Below are positions 43,857 to 44,177 of a DNA stretch of 44,177 nucleotides, in pieces. How positions within the stretch are numbered: the stretch's first letter is position 1; every line of letters starts with the position of its first letter. Origin of the DNA: Bacteroidales bacterium (GTDB lineage: Bacteria > Bacteroidota > Bacteroidia > Bacteroidales > UBA932); the NCBI GenBank assembly GCA_024689525.1, contig JAILDI010000073.1:1-44177 (forward strand), read 5' to 3'. The notes beneath the pieces are model-generated. The model was not told the DNA's origin, did not search any database, and was given only the letters and a program-made list of their open reading frames with translations. The position numbers were made by a program, and so were the translations under genes.

Positions 43857-44177
43857 ATGGCAACTAAAATCAAACCCATTACAATCAGGCTTATCCTGAT
43901 GAACTTCCTGCAATACGCAGTGTGGGGAGCTTATCTCACCTCCATGGGCAGTTTTATCGGCTCGGCCGGCATGGGAAAGCAGGTGTGGCTCTTCTATGCC
44001 ACCCAGGGATTCGTATCCATCTTCATGCCCGCTCTTATGGGTATCGTGGCCGATAAATGGATCCAGGCACAGAAAACCCTTGCCATCTGCCACGGGCTTG
44101 CTGCCGTGTTCATGATAGCGCTTGGGCTATATGCTATGGGCAATGTGGAAGTGCTTGAAAGGGCGGCTCACGGAAGC
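43857..44177 (+). CDS. MFS nucleoside:H+ symporter, N-terminal part (cut by window edge)
   Basis: The frame is open from ATG 43857 to the end of the window (107 codons) with no stop. It begins MATKIKPITIRLILMNFLQ, then YAVWGAYLTSMGSFI and YATQGFVSIFMPALMGIVADKW, the first three membrane segments of the NupG/XapB-like nucleoside symporter family in Bacteroidota. Imports nucleosides from the periplasm. It pairs functionally with the salvage genes hpt and the nucleoside kinase elsewhere in the window, but is not in their operon. Confidence 0.8.
   Translation, partial: MATKIKPITIRLILMNFLQYAVWGAYLTSMGSFIGSAGMGKQVWLFYATQGFVSIFMPALMGIVADKWIQAQKTLAICHGLAAVFMIALGLYAMGNVEVLERAAHGS

Noticed and set aside
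1..44177. CRISPR array, tRNA or rRNA genes, prophage, DGR or defence system
   Set aside because: I saw no regular spacer-repeat array, no tRNA T-loop in the right context, no rRNA-like stretch and no phage, reverse-transcriptase or defence genes.

Overview
The window is a piece of a Bacteroidota chromosome, most likely Bacteroidales. The evidence is the set of gene families (DUF5683, BACON-GH5, LptF/G-type permease, helix-hairpin-helix outer-membrane barrel, TGS-type nucleoside kinase) and at least twelve copies of the phylum's TAnnTTTG -7 promoter box in front of genes. The DNA is GC-rich, many genes overlap by ATGA or TAATG, and several convergent pairs share their stop codons. The taxon cannot be named from this alone.

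Layout. 1-4.8 kb: end of xylose isomerase (xylA), a xylose:H+ symporter (xylE), a DUF1295 membrane protein and a Na/Pi-cotransporter-PhoU protein. 4.8-8.0 kb (minus): a GNAT acetyltransferase, then three exported proteins ending in a serine esterase. 8.1-19.3 kb: a plant-glycan block holding GH2, GH3, GH31 with a PA14-like insert, a SASA-type acetylesterase and a BACON-GH5. This set matches the enzymes known for xyloglucan breakdown in gut Bacteroides; the xylose released would feed xylA/xylE. No SusC/SusD pair is present. 19.4-26.7 kb (plus): YiiX-like cysteine hydrolase, DUF4878, priA, then parA-parB-DUF5683-lytic transglycosylase. 26.7-28.3 kb (minus): helix-hairpin-helix outer-membrane protein. 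28.5-35.1 kb (plus): hpt-adk followed by tightly overlapped MMPL exporter, FakA-like and FakB-like genes. 35.3-36.8 kb (minus): PAP2 phosphatase and obg. 37.0-38.6 kb: nucleoside kinase. 38.5-39.5 kb (minus): a REP-associated tyrosine transposase (RAYT). 39.7-43.8 kb (minus): murF-dut-lptG-tgt. 43.9 kb to the end: a truncated nucleoside transporter.

The most interesting thing I found is a family of 107-bp palindromic elements present three times (16226-16332, 35183-35289, 39631-39737). All three have exactly the same length, the same roughly 12-bp terminal inverted repeat (CGTRAAATGYAA / TTRCATTTYACG) and a central GGGTGG/CCACCC hairpin. Each sits with the same end at the 3' end of a minus-strand gene. 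One copy lies just upstream of the RAYT gene, which suggests a transposase plus non-autonomous palindromic repeat system. One copy supplies the start region of the GH31 gene, and another supplies the stop codon of the PAP2 gene. Independently, murF carries two other palindromic elements inserted in frame in its coding region.
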